Shown in pieces: positions 31,286-39,734 of a DNA stretch of 64,000 nucleotides. The stretch covers positions 1 to 64,000 of the forward strand of contig JAPONQ010000028.1 in assembly GCA_026713865.1 (NCBI GenBank), read 5' to 3'. The DNA comes from Chloroflexota bacterium (GTDB taxonomy: Bacteria > Chloroflexota > Dehalococcoidia > UBA2979). The position numbers and the translations under genes were made by a program. The notes under the pieces are model-generated. The model ran no database searches. It was given only the letters and a program-made list of their open reading frames with translations, and was not told where the DNA came from. Position 1 is the first letter of the stretch. The number at the start of each line of letters is the position of its first letter.

Positions 31286-32557
31286 GTGCGCCCGCCGCAC
31301 GAGACCCTGTTCCGGGACAGGGGCGCCTCCGGGTCCGCTCGGGTGAGGTCGATGGCCGCGGCAGCCGCGGCGCTCGCGTTCGTCGCGGCGCAGCCGTGGG
31401 GGCCGGCGCCCGCCGGCGCGCAGGAAGCTCCGGGCCAGGAGATGCGCGAGGTTCGCGTCGCCGCACAGGCGCTCGACGACGGCCGCGTCGAGGTGGCGCT
31501 CCAGGAGCGCGCCCCGGGCGCTGGCTGGAGCGAGCGGATTCTGCCGGCGCGCCGCTTCCTGCCGGCCGGCGCCGAGCCGGGCCGCTGGCTCTGGACCTCT
31601 ACGGTCACTCTGGCCGGGGGCGAGTGGCGCATCACCGCGCGCAGGCACGCCGACGAACGCGTGGAGGTCGCGCTGCAGGCGCGGAGCGCCGGGGCGGGCG
31701 CCTGGAGCGACCGGCTGCTGCCCGAGCGGCGCTACCTGCCCGCCGGGCTCGGGCCGGGTCGCTGGCTCTCGTCGTCAGCGGTCACGATCGGCTCCGGGGC
31801 GCCGCAGGTCGTCTCGTTCTACGGGCACCCCGGCGTCAGGGAGATGGGCGTGCTCGGACACGGCACGCCCGCCGAGGTGGCCGCGCGCGTCGCGGCGTGG
31901 GCCGAGCGCTACGACGGCCTCAACGGTGCCCGCGGCGTCGTGCCCGCCTACCACCTGATCGTCGGCGTCGCACAGAACTGGGAAACGCCCGACGGGATCT
32001 GGCTGCTCAGGCTCCCCGACGAGCGCATCGCCGCCTACGTCGAGGCCGCCCGCGAGCACGGCCTGCTGCTCTTCCTCGACACGCAGATCGGCTGGAGCGA
32101 CCCGCTCGCCGAGGTGCGGCTGCTGGAGCCCTTCCTGCGCGAGCCCTTCGTGCACGTCGCGCTCGACCCGGAATTTGCGACCCGCCACCTCGGCGTGGCG
32201 CCCGGTGCCGCCGTCGGCTCGATCACCGGGGCGCAGGTGAATGAGGTGCAAGGCTACCTTGCCGGCATCGTCCGCGAGGAGAGCCTGCCCCCGAAGATCC
32301 TGATGGTGCACCAGTTCGCGGAGTGGATGCTTGGGGATCGCGACGCCATCGAGGACCAGGCGGCCGTCGAGCTCGCGGTAGACATGGACGGCTTCGGAGG
32401 AGCTCCCTTCAAGCTGCACGGCTACGAGCGCTGGGCCCTGACCGCGCCCTCGGAGCGTCCCGCCCTCAAGCTCTTCTTCGAGCACGATCTGCCCGTCATG
32501 ACGCCCGAGGAGGTCCAGGGCCTCGATCGCCCGCCCGACATCGTCATCTACCAGTAG
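31286..32557 (+). CDS. Secreted protein of unknown function with two N-terminal beta modules
   Basis: 423 residues from a GTG; an ATG at 31352 with GAGG upstream would give a shorter signal peptide. After the signal (ALAFVAAQPWGPAPAGAQE) there are two related modules (VEVALQERAPGAGWSERILP and VEVALQARSAGAGAWSDRLL, each followed by R-R/Y-LPAG and GRWL), resembling in layout the VRVWQ pair of the NHL and macroglobulin proteins. The C-terminal ~260 residues alternate helix and strand (VVPAYHLIVGVAQNWETPDG; LLLFLDTQIGWSDPLAEV; PPKILMVHQFAEWML), as in a TIM barrel such as a glycosidase, but no catalytic signature is certain. Confidence 0.75.
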   Translation: MRPPHETLFRDRGASGSARVRSMAAAAAALAFVAAQPWGPAPAGAQEAPGQEMREVRVAAQALDDGRVEVALQERAPGAGWSERILPARRFLPAGAEPGRWLWTSTVTLAGGEWRITARRHADERVEVALQARSAGAGAWSDRLLPERRYLPAGLGPGRWLSSSAVTIGSGAPQVVSFYGHPGVREMGVLGHGTPAEVAARVAAWAERYDGLNGARGVVPAYHLIVGVAQNWETPDGIWLLRLPDERIAAYVEAAREHGLLLFLDTQIGWSDPLAEVRLLEPFLREPFVHVALDPEFATRHLGVAPGAAVGSITGAQVNEVQGYLAGIVREESLPPKILMVHQFAEWMLGDRDAIEDQAAVELAVDMDGFGGAPFKLHGYERWALTAPSERPALKLFFEHDLPVMTPEEVQGLDRPPDIVIYQ

Positions 32558-33060
32558 GCGGGCAGGCGCACCGCAGGGCGACACGCCACCCGCGCCGCGC
32601 TCGCCGCGCACCAGGTTCTCGCCCCGCCCCGGCCTCCGCTGAGGCGCCCCGCGGCCTCGCCCCTCCCCGGTCGTCCTTCGGACGCCGGCACAACGGGGTG
32701 TCGCCGACGGCCCGGGGAAGCCCTCTCGCGCCCCGCGCCGCCGTGGGTCGGCGGTCGAGAGCCTCGCGACAGGTCGCACGGCCCGGGTCGCCGTCGACTC
32801 GGTGAAGAGGGCAGCGTCGGTGAAGGAGAGGTACTCGGGACGCCCATCCGCGGATTGGCCGCGATCAGTGGATGCAGCGCTGCGTGCTGCCGGCTCGGGC
32901 TAGATGCCAGCGCTCATCCCCGCCCCGGAGGACGCCCCCGCCGGTCCCCGCGCGACGCCACCGTCGCGCGGGGTGGCCGGACCGAGGGGCGACACAGTGC
33001 TGCGACATTTCATTCCTACCGTGGACAGCGTCAAGCAGATGTGCCGGGAAGGAGGAGGCA
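32558..33060. other. Gene-free gap
   Basis: About 500 bases between the secreted protein and the Gly/Ser/Glu lipoprotein. Frames here are GC-driven and lack ribosome sites. I see no promoter of standard form and no clear hairpin. Confidence 0.5.
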
Positions 33061-34170
33061 ATGATCCGCAGAAAGATGATCACCCGAGCGCTCCTGATCG
33101 GATCGCTCGTCACTGCCATCCTCGGCGCGGGAATCCTGTTCGGCTGCACGGGCGGGACCGAGCGCGGCGAGGGTTCCGGCGGTGAGCACGGCAGCGGAGG
33201 AGAGGGCGGCGGCGAGCACGGCTCCGGCGGTGAAGGCGGCAGCGAGGGTCGCAGCGAAGGCGGCAGCGAGGGGAGCGGCGAGGGCAGCGGCGAGGGCAGC
33301 GGCGAAGGCGGCGGCGAGAGCAGCGAAGCCGCCATGTCGAGCCCGATCACACCGCTCGCGCAGCCGTGGAGCGGCACGCTGGGCGGACTGGCCGTCGACG
33401 CGCGGTACGACGCGGTGACCCGGTCGGTCGAAGCGACGGTCCAGAACACGCTCGCGCAGACGCAGTGCTACGTGCAGGCGGAGCCGCACCTGAAGTCGGG
33501 CGCGCGGACGGTGGGCGAGCTCGGTCCCGACCTGCTGGGGCACCTGAGCCCGGGGGAGCAGGGATGGTCGAGCGTGTCGGTCGCGAGCGAGCCGGCCCTC
33601 GCGGGAGTCTCCTTCGACGGCTACGTCGTCCACCTGGAGGTGTTCGACTGCAGCGGTCCGGGTCCCGTGCCTCACACGGGCGGCGAGGGCGCTGAAGGCG
33701 GCGGCGAGGGCGTCGGCGGTGAGGGTCACGGCCCCGGCGGGGAAGGTGGCAGCGAGGGCTCCGCGTCCGGCGGCGAGGAGGGCAGCGGGGCGATGCTGGC
33801 TCCGGATCAGACCTTCGACATGGTCCGCAGCGGCGCCCGGCTGATCCTGAGCTACGACGGCTCCGTCAACGCCTTCACGGGCACCGTGGAGAACACGACC
33901 AACAGCGTCCTGACCCGCGTCCGGATCGAGGTCCACCTCTCCAACGGAACGGAGCTCGGTCCGACCACACCGGCCGACCTCGCTCCCGGCCAGACCGCCC
34001 GCGTCATCCTGCCGTCGACGCAGGCGTCGTTCACCGGGTGGGTGGCGCACGCCGAGGTCGGGGGAGGCGAAGGCGGCGAGTCCGGAGGCGAGCATGGCTC
34101 CGGCGGCGAGTCGGGCAGCGAGTCCGGGGGCGAGCACGGCTCCGGTGGCGAGAGGAGCGGGAGCGGCTAG
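33061..34170 (+). CDS. Gly/Ser/Glu-rich lipoprotein with two FxLYD-like domains
   Basis: 369 residues; ATG with a strong GGAAGGAGG ribosome site. The signal peptide ends in a lipobox (ILFGC). The protein alternates three low-complexity segments made of GGEHGSGGEGG-type repeats (about 33-90, 210-240, 335-369) with two beta-sandwich-like domains (LGGLAVDARYDAVTRSVEAT and RLILSYDGSVNAFTGTVENT), each followed by ELGP-DL and PGQ or PGEQ. The two domains are clear duplicates. It lies 122 bases before a two-component system whose sensor carries the same GSGE low-complexity motif, so it is a plausible signal input or target. Confidence 0.75.
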   Translation: MIRRKMITRALLIGSLVTAILGAGILFGCTGGTERGEGSGGEHGSGGEGGGEHGSGGEGGSEGRSEGGSEGSGEGSGEGSGEGGGESSEAAMSSPITPLAQPWSGTLGGLAVDARYDAVTRSVEATVQNTLAQTQCYVQAEPHLKSGARTVGELGPDLLGHLSPGEQGWSSVSVASEPALAGVSFDGYVVHLEVFDCSGPGPVPHTGGEGAEGGGEGVGGEGHGPGGEGGSEGSASGGEEGSGAMLAPDQTFDMVRSGARLILSYDGSVNAFTGTVENTTNSVLTRVRIEVHLSNGTELGPTTPADLAPGQTARVILPSTQASFTGWVAHAEVGGGEGGESGGEHGSGGESGSESGGEHGSGGERSGSG

Positions 34171-34292
34171 GCTCGAACGCGTCGGGGGCCCGCCGGGGAA
34201 GGCGGGCCTCCGCGGGATAGGATCCGGCCATCTGGAGACGGACGCGTCGCCCGCATCCGGGCGACGCGTCCGGGCGACGACGGGGATGTCTG

Positions 34293-34967
34293 ATGAAGGG
34301 CACCGTGCTCATCGTCGAGGACGATACGAGGATCGCGGACTGGGTGAAGGTGTACTTCGAGCGCGCCGGATTCTCGGCGGAGGTGGCGCACGATGGCGAG
34401 TCCGGTCTCGCGCGCGCCCGCGACCTGGCCCCGGACCTCGTCGTCCTCGACCTGACGCTCCCCCGCCTCGACGGCGTGGAGCTGTGCCGGATCCTCAGGC
34501 GCGAGTCGGACGTTCCGATCATCATGCTGACGGCGCGGGAGGCACCCGCCGAGCGGATCACGGGACTCGAGAGCGGCGCGGACGACTACATCATCAAGCC
34601 GTTCGACCCCGAGGAGGTCATCGCGCGCGCCGAAGCCGTGCTGCGTCGAGCCACGGGAACGGTGCAGCAGGTGCTCACGTACGGCAGCATCACGCTCAAC
34701 GAGACGACGCGGACGGTGACGGTGAATGCGGAGCCCGTGGAGCTGAGCCAGTCGCAGCTGGCCCTGCTCGCCACCTTCATGCGGCACCCGAACCAGGTGC
34801 TCACGCGCGAGCAGCTCATATCGCTGACGTTTCGTGACTTCGACGGGTACGACCGCGCGATCGACAGCCAGGTGGCCCGCCTGCGCAGGCAGATCAGCCG
34901 CGACGGCCACCAGCCCATCCAGACTGTCTACGGCGCCGGCTACCGCTTCGTCGTCGAGGAGGCGTGA
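34293..34967 (+). CDS. OmpR/PhoB-family response regulator
   Basis: 224 residues. Receiver domain with acidic pocket Asp10-Asp11, phosphorylation site Asp53 (VVLDLTLPR), Thr80 and Lys102 (IIKPFD). The C-terminal winged helix (about 130-224) ends in the OmpR pattern DSQVARLRRQIS and IQTVYGAGYRFV. Its stop overlaps the sensor kinase start by four bases (GTGA), so the two are translationally coupled. A TAGGAT box at 34218 may be the promoter. Confidence 0.95.
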   Translation: MKGTVLIVEDDTRIADWVKVYFERAGFSAEVAHDGESGLARARDLAPDLVVLDLTLPRLDGVELCRILRRESDVPIIMLTAREAPAERITGLESGADDYIIKPFDPEEVIARAEAVLRRATGTVQQVLTYGSITLNETTRTVTVNAEPVELSQSQLALLATFMRHPNQVLTREQLISLTFRDFDGYDRAIDSQVARLRRQISRDGHQPIQTVYGAGYRFVVEEA

Positions 34968-36394
34968 TGTCGCTGCACTGGCGGATCATGGGTGCGACCG
35001 TGCTCGTCGTCGTGGCCTCTGTCCTGATCACCGTGGGAGTCGGCTACTACGCGACGCAGTCCCGCCTCGGCGTCTTCGTGGACGAGATCGGGGACGACGA
35101 GGCACTCCTGCTCGCCCGCAGCCTGAGCCGGGAATACACGGCCGCCGGCGGCTGGGAGACGGTGGGCGGGGCGCTGTCCGAGGCAGGGTACGGCTACGGC
35201 GGAGATCGTTCGGGTGAGGGTTCAGGGGAGCGTTCAGAGGGGGGCGAGGAGGGACACGTCGAGGCCCTCCACCAGGATCCGGTGCGGGTCGTCATCGTCG
35301 ACATCGACGGACGCGTGGTGAGCGACAATGCCGCCGAGCTCCCACCGGGAGCCGCCGCGCCCGACCTCGGCGGGTACCGTGAGACGGTCATCGACCTGTC
35401 GACGAATCAGCCCGTGGGCCACGCCTACGTCGATATCGACCATGAGTTCCTCTCGAACGAGTCGAGCGGGTTTCTCGGTACGTTCCTGTACATCACCCTC
35501 GTCGGCGGGGTGATCACGGCTGGCGTCGCCGTCCTGGTAGCCGCGTGGCTGTCGAGGCGAATCAGCGGGCCCGTCACGGACCTGACGGAGGCCACCCAGG
35601 CCATCGCCGACGGCGATACGACACGGCTCCCCGTGACGTCCTCGGACGAGCTGGGCCGGATGAGCGCCGCCTTCAACAGGATGACATTCGCCCTGGAATC
35701 GCAGCGCGAGCTCCGCAGGCGGCTGGTGAGCGATGTCTCCCATGAGCTGAACACGCCCCTGAGCGTCATCCAGCTGGAGGCGACGGGGCTGCGCGACGGG
35801 CTCCAGACGCCCGAGAGCGCCTCAGGCCACATCATCCAGGAGATCGACCGCCTGCGGGGTCTCGTGACCGATCTGGATTCCCTGGCGGAGACCGACTACG
35901 GGGAGATGAGGCTCACCCTGGAAGCCACCTCGGTCTCCGACCTGCTGACGGCGGAGGTCGGGCGCTGGCAGCCACAGACCCGGGCTCGGGGGGTGGCGCT
36001 CTCACTGGAGGCCCCGGGCGACATCCCGGAGACGGATCTGGACCGGATGCGGATGAGTCAGGCGCTGGGAAACGTCGTGAACAACGCTATCCATTGCAGC
36101 GAGGCCGGCGGGGCCATCGTGATCCGGGCGGGGCTTGAGGGCGATGAGACGCTGGCCATCTCCGTGGTCGATGACGGCATCGGCATTCACGCGTCCGACC
36201 TACCCCATGTCCTCGACCGCTTCTACCGCACCGACCAGTCCCGGATTCACGGAACGACCGGTACCGGCCTGGGACTCGCGATTACGCGAGCGATCGTCGA
36301 AGCACACGGGGGGACCATAACGGTCACGAGCGACGGGCCGGGACAGGGTGCGGCTGTGACGATGCGCGTGCCCGTGAAGAGCCGGGTGCCATAG
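34964..36394 (+). CDS. HAMP-containing sensor histidine kinase
   Basis: 476 residues; GTG, followed at once by an ATG (34967). N-terminal membrane helix, a periplasmic sensor of about 140 residues containing a GSGERSEGGEEGH low-complexity insertion, a second helix, HAMP (RRISGPVTDLTEATQAIADG), HisKA with the phospho-His in VSDVSHELNTPLSVIQLEAT, and the ATPase N, G1 and G2 boxes (NVVNNAIHCSEAGG, VVDDGIGIHASDLP, GTGLGLAITRAIVEAHGG). It should phosphorylate the adjacent regulator. The signal is unknown. Confidence 0.95.
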   Translation: MMSLHWRIMGATVLVVVASVLITVGVGYYATQSRLGVFVDEIGDDEALLLARSLSREYTAAGGWETVGGALSEAGYGYGGDRSGEGSGERSEGGEEGHVEALHQDPVRVVIVDIDGRVVSDNAAELPPGAAAPDLGGYRETVIDLSTNQPVGHAYVDIDHEFLSNESSGFLGTFLYITLVGGVITAGVAVLVAAWLSRRISGPVTDLTEATQAIADGDTTRLPVTSSDELGRMSAAFNRMTFALESQRELRRRLVSDVSHELNTPLSVIQLEATGLRDGLQTPESASGHIIQEIDRLRGLVTDLDSLAETDYGEMRLTLEATSVSDLLTAEVGRWQPQTRARGVALSLEAPGDIPETDLDRMRMSQALGNVVNNAIHCSEAGGAIVIRAGLEGDETLAISVVDDGIGIHASDLPHVLDRFYRTDQSRIHGTTGTGLGLAITRAIVEAHGGTITVTSDGPGQGAAVTMRVPVKSRVP

Positions 36395-36600
36395 GGGCGG
36401 GCACGGAGCGGACCTCGCCGGCCGCGGCTCCCGCACGGCGAGAGCCCCGGGCCGATCTCCCCCGGGTTGTCGCGCGACGCCCTCGCCGCCCATCGCGACG
36501 GGGCGCGCACGGCCGCGGGCCGGGTCGGGGCCGGGTGGGGGCCGGGTCGGGGCGCCGTCCGCTCGGCCCCGTGCGGACCGTCGCCACGGCCCCTAGGCCG

Positions 36601-37407
36601 TCAGGCGCGTGAGGCCCTCCTCCGCGTGGCGACGGCCGCCCCCGCCACCAGCACGGCGCCGAGGCCGAGCGCGATCGCTCCCAGCGTGCCGGCGTCGGGC
36701 TGGCCATTGGTTCCGGCGAGCGGACCGTGTCCGGTGTCCGGCGCGGCCGGGCCGGCGGCGGTCGCGGCGACCGTGCTCGCCATCAGGTGGCGCGGCTCCG
36801 GGCTCGTGAAGTCGATGTCCCAGATGAACGCCCCGTTCTCGACGCGGTCGGCGTTGTGGTCGGCGATCTCTCCCGGCAGCTCGACACGCACGCGGGCCCA
36901 CCCGCCCTGGAGCAGCTCGGGCGGCAGCGCCGTGGCGGCGGCCGCCTGATCTCCGGCGGTCTCCATGGCCGGGGCCATGACCGTCGCGAACGACCAGCCC
37001 CCGGACTCGTTGGGTGCCAGCGCGAGATCGCTGGCGAGTTCCTGCGATTGGGGGGAGCTGAAGAAGACCCCGAGTTGCTGGAGGTTGGCGAACGGCACCT
37101 GCATGAGGATGCCGCTGAAGCCATCCGCACTGTAGGGCTCGACGCTGGTACCGGGCAGGTTGGCGGGATCCACGCCGAGAGCCTGCTGAACGTTGGTGCC
37201 GGTCATGGCGGTGAACTGATCGCTCATCGCGAAGAGCACGCCGATCGCGCCCGAGCCGTCGTCGTTGACGCTGAAGGCGAGTTCGTACCGGATGCACCCG
37301 AGCGTCAGGAACATGGTCGCGGCGAGCGCGAGCACGAGCCCGCGTAGCTGCCATCGTGACCTCGCGGTCCCCTCCCGGCGTCCGGTCTCCGTCGCTACCT
37401 CGGTCAC
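36601..37407 (-). CDS. LppM-like lipoprotein with C-terminal membrane anchor
   Basis: 268 residues from the GTG at 37407, which has a GGGGGG purine-rich site four bases upstream; the longer open frame before it is compositional. A basic N-terminus and signal (LVLALAATMFLTLGC) put Cys as lipid site, followed by IRYELAFSVNDDGSGAIGVL, the start of an LppM domain. A predicted C-terminal helix (LGAIALGLGAVLVAGAAVA) ends in Arg residues, like a membrane anchor or sortase-like tail without LPxTG. It converges with the sensor kinase. Function unknown. Confidence 0.8.
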   Translation of the reverse strand: MTEVATETGRREGTARSRWQLRGLVLALAATMFLTLGCIRYELAFSVNDDGSGAIGVLFAMSDQFTAMTGTNVQQALGVDPANLPGTSVEPYSADGFSGILMQVPFANLQQLGVFFSSPQSQELASDLALAPNESGGWSFATVMAPAMETAGDQAAAATALPPELLQGGWARVRVELPGEIADHNADRVENGAFIWDIDFTSPEPRHLMASTVAATAAGPAAPDTGHGPLAGTNGQPDAGTLGAIALGLGAVLVAGAAVATRRRASRA

Positions 37408-37636
37408 GAGTCCCCCCTGTTCCGCCGCCGCCGACCGCGAGGAGACACCGCTCCGTCGCGCGGCCGACGTGCCCGCCTCACGATACCCGAACGGCTCGCG
37501 ATCGACATCCCGCCACGGCCGCCACCTCGGTGCCCGGGACTGAGCCTGCGGGTCGGGCGCTGGAAAGAGGTGGGGCAACCGGGTGGTGAAACACGTCGGC
37601 GCTGCCTCCCCGTGAACTCCCGCGTCCGTCCAGGCC

Positions 37637-38860
37637 CTAGCGTCCGAAGACGGCGAGCACGCTCTGCTCCTCGCGCTCGCTCGCCGAGCGGTGCATGAGA
37701 TGACCGACGTGGTGGTCCTCGATGCATCCGTCCAGCGACGACTCGACCTGCACGGTCGCGTGTCCGATCCCGTACTTGTCATGCACGATCGCCTGGATCC
37801 GGGTGATCAACTCGTCGACATCCCCGTCGTGGTCCGGATCGATGAGCACGTGGGCCGACAGCGACTCGCTCTGCGACGTGATGGTCCAGACGTGCACGTC
37901 GTGGATGAGCGTGACCCCCTCGACCGCCTCGATGTCGTTGCAGAGTTCGTAGACGTCGATGTGCGTGGGCGTGCCCTCCAGCAGCACGTGGAAGACCTGA
38001 ACGAGCAGGCCGCGCGACGCGATCAGGATCAGCAGGCCGATGACGACGCTCAGGAGCGGGTCGGCCCAGAACCAGTCGAAGGCCAGCACCAGCACGGCGG
38101 AAATGATCACGCCGACGGAGCCCAGGAGGTCGGCGAGCACGTGCTGGAACGCCCCCTCGGCGTTCAGGCTGTGGCCGGATGAGCGGTGCAGGATGAACGC
38201 CGCGGCGATGTTCACGAGCAGGCCGCCGGTGCCGACGATGAGCACCGGCAGGCCGTCGACATGCACCTCCTCCACCGCGAAACGGTGATAGGCCTCGAAG
38301 AAGATCCAGGCGACGATCAACCACAGGGCGATGACGTTCGCCAGCGCTGCGAGGACCTCGACGCGGTAGAAGCCGAACGTGCGCTCCGGGGAGGCCTCCC
38401 GCTGGGCGATCCACATCGCGACCAGCGCCAGCCCGATCGCGGCGGCGTCCGTCGCCATGTGGCCGGCGTCGGCGAGCAGGGCGAGGCTCCCTGACAGCCA
38501 GCCGCCGATGATCTCCGCGAACATGTAACCGGAGATCAGCACGAGGCTGATCATCAGATTGCGGCGGCTCGCCTCCCTCAGGTCGTGCGCGTGGCCGTGG
38601 CCGCCGTGTCCGTGGGCGCCGTGGTCGTGGCCGTGGTCGTCGTGGTCGTGGTCGTGGCCGTGGCTGTCGTGGTCGTCGTGGCCGTGGCCGTCATGGCCGT
38701 GGCCGTCATGGCCGTCGTGGTCATGGCCGTCGTGGTCATGGCCGTCGTGGTCATGGCCGTCGTGGTCATGGCCGTCGTGGTCATGGCCGTCGTGGTCATG
38801 GCCGTGGTCATGGCCGTCGTGGTCGTGGCCGTCGTGGTCGTGGTCGTCTGTGCTTGTCAT
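37637..38860 (-). CDS. CDF-family zinc/cation efflux transporter with His-Asp repeat N-terminus
   Basis: 407 residues. Residues 1-93 are almost entirely His, Asp and Gly in HDHDG repeats. The CDF core has six helices with both metal-site motifs, ADAGHMATDAAAIGLALVAM and HVLADLLGSVGVIIS, and the cytoplasmic ferredoxin-like domain (LIHDVHVWTITSQSESLSAH). It resembles ZitB/CzcD, which export Zn(II) (also Co, Cd) against protons. The His tail probably concentrates or senses metal. The His/Cys-rich gene upstream (39043-39384) shares orientation and is likely functionally linked. Confidence 0.95.
   Translation of the reverse strand: MTSTDDHDHDGHDHDGHDHGHDHDGHDHDGHDHDGHDHDGHDHDGHDHDGHDGHGHDGHGHDDHDSHGHDHDHDDHGHDHGAHGHGGHGHAHDLREASRRNLMISLVLISGYMFAEIIGGWLSGSLALLADAGHMATDAAAIGLALVAMWIAQREASPERTFGFYRVEVLAALANVIALWLIVAWIFFEAYHRFAVEEVHVDGLPVLIVGTGGLLVNIAAAFILHRSSGHSLNAEGAFQHVLADLLGSVGVIISAVLVLAFDWFWADPLLSVVIGLLILIASRGLLVQVFHVLLEGTPTHIDVYELCNDIEAVEGVTLIHDVHVWTITSQSESLSAHVLIDPDHDGDVDELITRIQAIVHDKYGIGHATVQVESSLDGCIEDHHVGHLMHRSASEREEQSVLAVFGR
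38690..38850 (-). repeat. 15-bp tandem repeat coding HDHDG
   Basis: GGTCATGGCCGTCGT recurs several times with minor variants, encoding the metal-binding N-terminus of the CDF transporter. Copy number is likely variable between strains. It is coding, not a CRISPR array. Confidence 0.9.
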
Positions 38861-39042
38861 GGCCGTCTACCTGCGCATGTCCCCCGGCGGTGGCTGCCGC
38901 TCGTTGGGGGTACGAGCGACCGAGCGCGTCGCCGGCGCGCGGGGCGATGATCGCGGACGCGGGCGCCTTCAACAAGCCGGAGGACGCTCAGCACCGCGAT
39001 GCCCGTGGTCCCGCGCCCGGCCCGAGAGCTAGCGGACCCCGC

Positions 39043-39384
39043 TTACGCCGCGTGCTCGTGATGCTCGTGGTCGTCGCACTCGTGGCTGTCGTGCACGTGC
39101 GCGTGATGCTCGTGGTCGTCGCACTCGTGGCTGTCGTGGCCGTGCCCCGGCCCTCCATGGTGCTCGTGGTCGTCGCACTCGTGGCCGTCATGCACATGGG
39201 CGTGATGCTCGTGATCGTCACACTCGTGCGCGTCGTGCGCGCCCTCGGCATGGGCATGCGCCTCGTGGTCGTGCGCGTGGTGCTCGTGGTCGTCGCACTC
39301 GTGGCTGTCGTGGACGTGCCCCGGCTCTCCGTGGTGCTCGTGGTCATCGCATTCGTGCAGGTCGTGCGCAGCTTCCGACACCAC
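39043..39384 (-). CDS. His/Cys/Asp-rich repeat protein, probable metal buffer
   Basis: 113 residues from the GTG at 39384, chosen because GGAG lies seven bases upstream. After VVSEAAHDL nearly the whole protein consists of six HECDDHEHH units separated by short His/Gly/Pro linkers (HAHVHDS, GEPGHVHDS, HAHDHEAHAHAEG). No membrane helix or signal is seen, so it is probably cytosolic. Soft (Cys) and borderline (His) ligands suit Zn(II), Ni(II) or Cu binding. It lies 183 bases upstream of the CDF exporter in the same direction. I do not recognise the exact family. Confidence 0.7.
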   Translation of the reverse strand: MVSEAAHDLHECDDHEHHGEPGHVHDSHECDDHEHHAHDHEAHAHAEGAHDAHECDDHEHHAHVHDGHECDDHEHHGGPGHGHDSHECDDHEHHAHVHDSHECDDHEHHEHAA

Positions 39385-39734
39385 TTGCCGTCTCCGATCC
39401 AATAGTGGGGGCCCACCCGGCCCCTCGCGCAATCTAGGGCACCGGCTTCGGCCGGGTCAACGCGAGACAGCTGCCACGACGGGATCGACGAACCGCAGAG
39501 AAGGACGTCGCCCGGCGCGTGTTCGTCGCCGTGACGAGACGCGGCGCACATGGCGCGCCCCATCGTGCCTCCGTGAGTGGTCCGGCCCGGCGGAGAGGCT
39601 CTGAAGCCGGGGCTCGGGGGTATCCGCCGCCCCCGGATCGTGTGGCAGTCACGAGGGGACGGCGACTCGGGCCGGAGGTGCGAAGCGCGGGCACACCGGC
39701 GGCGGGGCACCGCTTCTCATCGGGGGCGTGCGGG
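39385..39734. other. Gap upstream of the metal-buffer gene
   Basis: About 350 bases between the secreted metalloprotease end and the His/Cys-rich gene. On the minus strand a CCCTAGATTGCG stretch near 39430 could supply a -10 box for the small gene. Nothing else is supported. Confidence 0.35.

Noticed and set aside
38690-39400. Tandem repeats that could be mistaken for a CRISPR array
   Set aside because: The repeats are short, lack spacers of constant length, and encode His-rich protein repeats in frame.
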